Source: Sandaracinomonas limnophila
GTDB taxonomy: Bacteria > Bacteroidota > Bacteroidia > Cytophagales > Spirosomataceae
Direction: 5' to 3'
NCBI RefSeq assembly: GCF_004005965.1
Contig: NZ_SACY01000003.1
Coordinates: 518,420 to 582,419, forward strand
DNA length: 64,000 nucleotides
Position numbers and translations under genes: made by a program. The notes beneath the pieces were generated by a model, which searched no databases, was not told where the DNA came from, and was given only the letters and a program-made list of their open reading frames with translations. Below, in pieces: positions 63,789 through 64,000 of the stretch (positions within the stretch are counted from its first letter, which is position 1; every line of letters starts with the position of its first letter).

Positions 63789-63917
63789 GTTATGGGTTAT
63801 GGGTTATGAATTTCTTAGATACTCAGATTCCCCGATTCCTCAATTCTCCGATTCCTCAATTCACCTATTCCTCAATTCTCCGATTCCTCAATTCTCCGAT
63901 TCCTCAATTCCTCGATT
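63776..63917. repeat. TTATGAG heptamer array and 16-bp (2 x 8) array after the Fur-like gene
   Basis: 63776-63810 holds five units (two TTATGAG, two TTATGGG, one TTATGAA), overlapping the gene end. 63823-63917 holds a second array with a 16-bp period made of CCGATTCC and TCAATTCT halves, about five to six copies. No gene is supported here; the small open frame across it is repeat translation. Confidence 0.75.
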
Positions 63918-63927
63918 CTATAAACAC

Positions 63928-63954
63928 AAAAAGCCAACCCTTTCGGATTGGCCT
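63928..63954 (-). terminator. Rho-independent terminator of a minus-strand transcript entering from the right edge
   Basis: On the minus strand GCCAATCC, loop GAAA, GGGTTGGC (63933-63940 and 63945-63952), then five T. The GNRA loop and T run make it a strong terminator for a gene lying beyond 63973. Confidence 0.75.
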
Positions 63955-63972
63955 TGAATAATACTTTGGAGC

Positions 63973-64000
63973 TTACTTACTTTCCCGGGTTTGATCCCAG
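63973..64000 (-). other. Probable 3' end of a minus-strand gene, cut by the window edge
   Basis: Two minus-strand frames end here with TAA: one reads WDQTRESK (stop 63973-63975), the other LGSNPGK (stop 63977-63979). The terminator at 63928-63954 shows a transcript comes from the right. I cannot tell which frame, or whether it is an RNA gene. Confidence 0.3.

Noticed and set aside
63823..63917. Possible CRISPR array
   Set aside because: The 16-bp units follow each other with no unique spacers of constant length, and no cas genes are present; it is a simple tandem repeat. The same holds for all other arrays in the window.
63766..63957. 63-codon plus-strand open frame after the Fur-like gene
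   Set aside because: It is translated tandem repeat (SPIPQFSDSS) and terminator sequence, overlapping the Fur-like gene in another frame.
63961..64000. A tRNA T-arm (GGGTTTGATCCC) at the right edge
   Set aside because: The flanking bases do not form a five-pair T stem or an acceptor arm, and upstream sequence does not fold as a tRNA; the terminator points to a minus-strand gene end instead.

Overview
The window is a low-GC chromosome segment from a member of the Bacteroidota. The evidence is the Bacteroidota promoter consensus TTTG-N(17-23)-TAnnTTTG in front of many genes, type IX secretion (T9SS) sorting domains of type A (1832-3958) and type B (29724-30431, 52839-55892), a PorP/SprF-family protein, the gliding lipoprotein GldB, the bacillithiol enzyme BshA and a CrtZ-type carotenoid hydroxylase. 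MurE carries the DNPR motif of meso-diaminopimelate-adding enzymes. I would place it among free-living, possibly gliding and pigmented Cytophagales, Chitinophagales or Flavobacteriales-like bacteria, but cannot fix the order.

Layout. 0-5 kb: 5' part of purU, NADP isocitrate dehydrogenase, a secreted SGNH esterase, and the rpsF-rpsR-rplI operon. 5-13 kb: a coiled-coil membrane protein, YggS, greA, fmt, an aminotransferase, NhaD, PAP2 phosphatase and a TlpA-like thioredoxin. 13-21 kb: a shortened dcw cluster (rsmH-ftsL-ftsI-murE-mraY) running into aroA and a secreted amidohydrolase. 22-26 kb: purK, purE, a LysM protein and an M15 peptidase. 26-34 kb: ABC exporter, glycosyltransferase, an isolated nuoB-nuoC pair behind a T9SS cargo gene, recG, yqgE, folK and purN. 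34-40 kb: bshA, a TrpB2-type synthase, a small GIY-YIG nuclease gene nested in REP-like inverted repeats, initiator tRNA-Met, era and der. 40.2-44.9 kb: an A+T-rich accessory island with a divergent WYL-type regulator and a five-gene operon (membrane protein, two unknowns, GIY-YIG nuclease, YaaA/DUF6884-like protein). 45-64 kb: a beta-propeller protein, an outer-membrane protein, uvrA, an isolated nuoN, a long PurF-like amidotransferase, a large T9SS type B protein divergent from porP, crtZ, valS, gldB, a second ABC exporter, a Fur-family regulator, and the edge of a minus-strand transcript.

Purine and one-carbon genes (purU, purN, purK, purE, purF-like, fmt, folK) recur but are scattered. 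Two things stand out. First, tandem arrays of 7- or 8-bp units, in several unrelated sequence families, sit at gene ends, between convergent genes, against promoters and even inside coding ends (PurK C-terminus, signal peptide of the gene at 44876-45919). Second, there are two candidate undescribed systems: the GIY-YIG gene bracketed by 42-bp inverted REP-like repeats (36954-37726), and the WYL-controlled island (40209-44855), whose divergent -7 boxes form one palindrome and whose borders carry inverted copies of the same heptamer.
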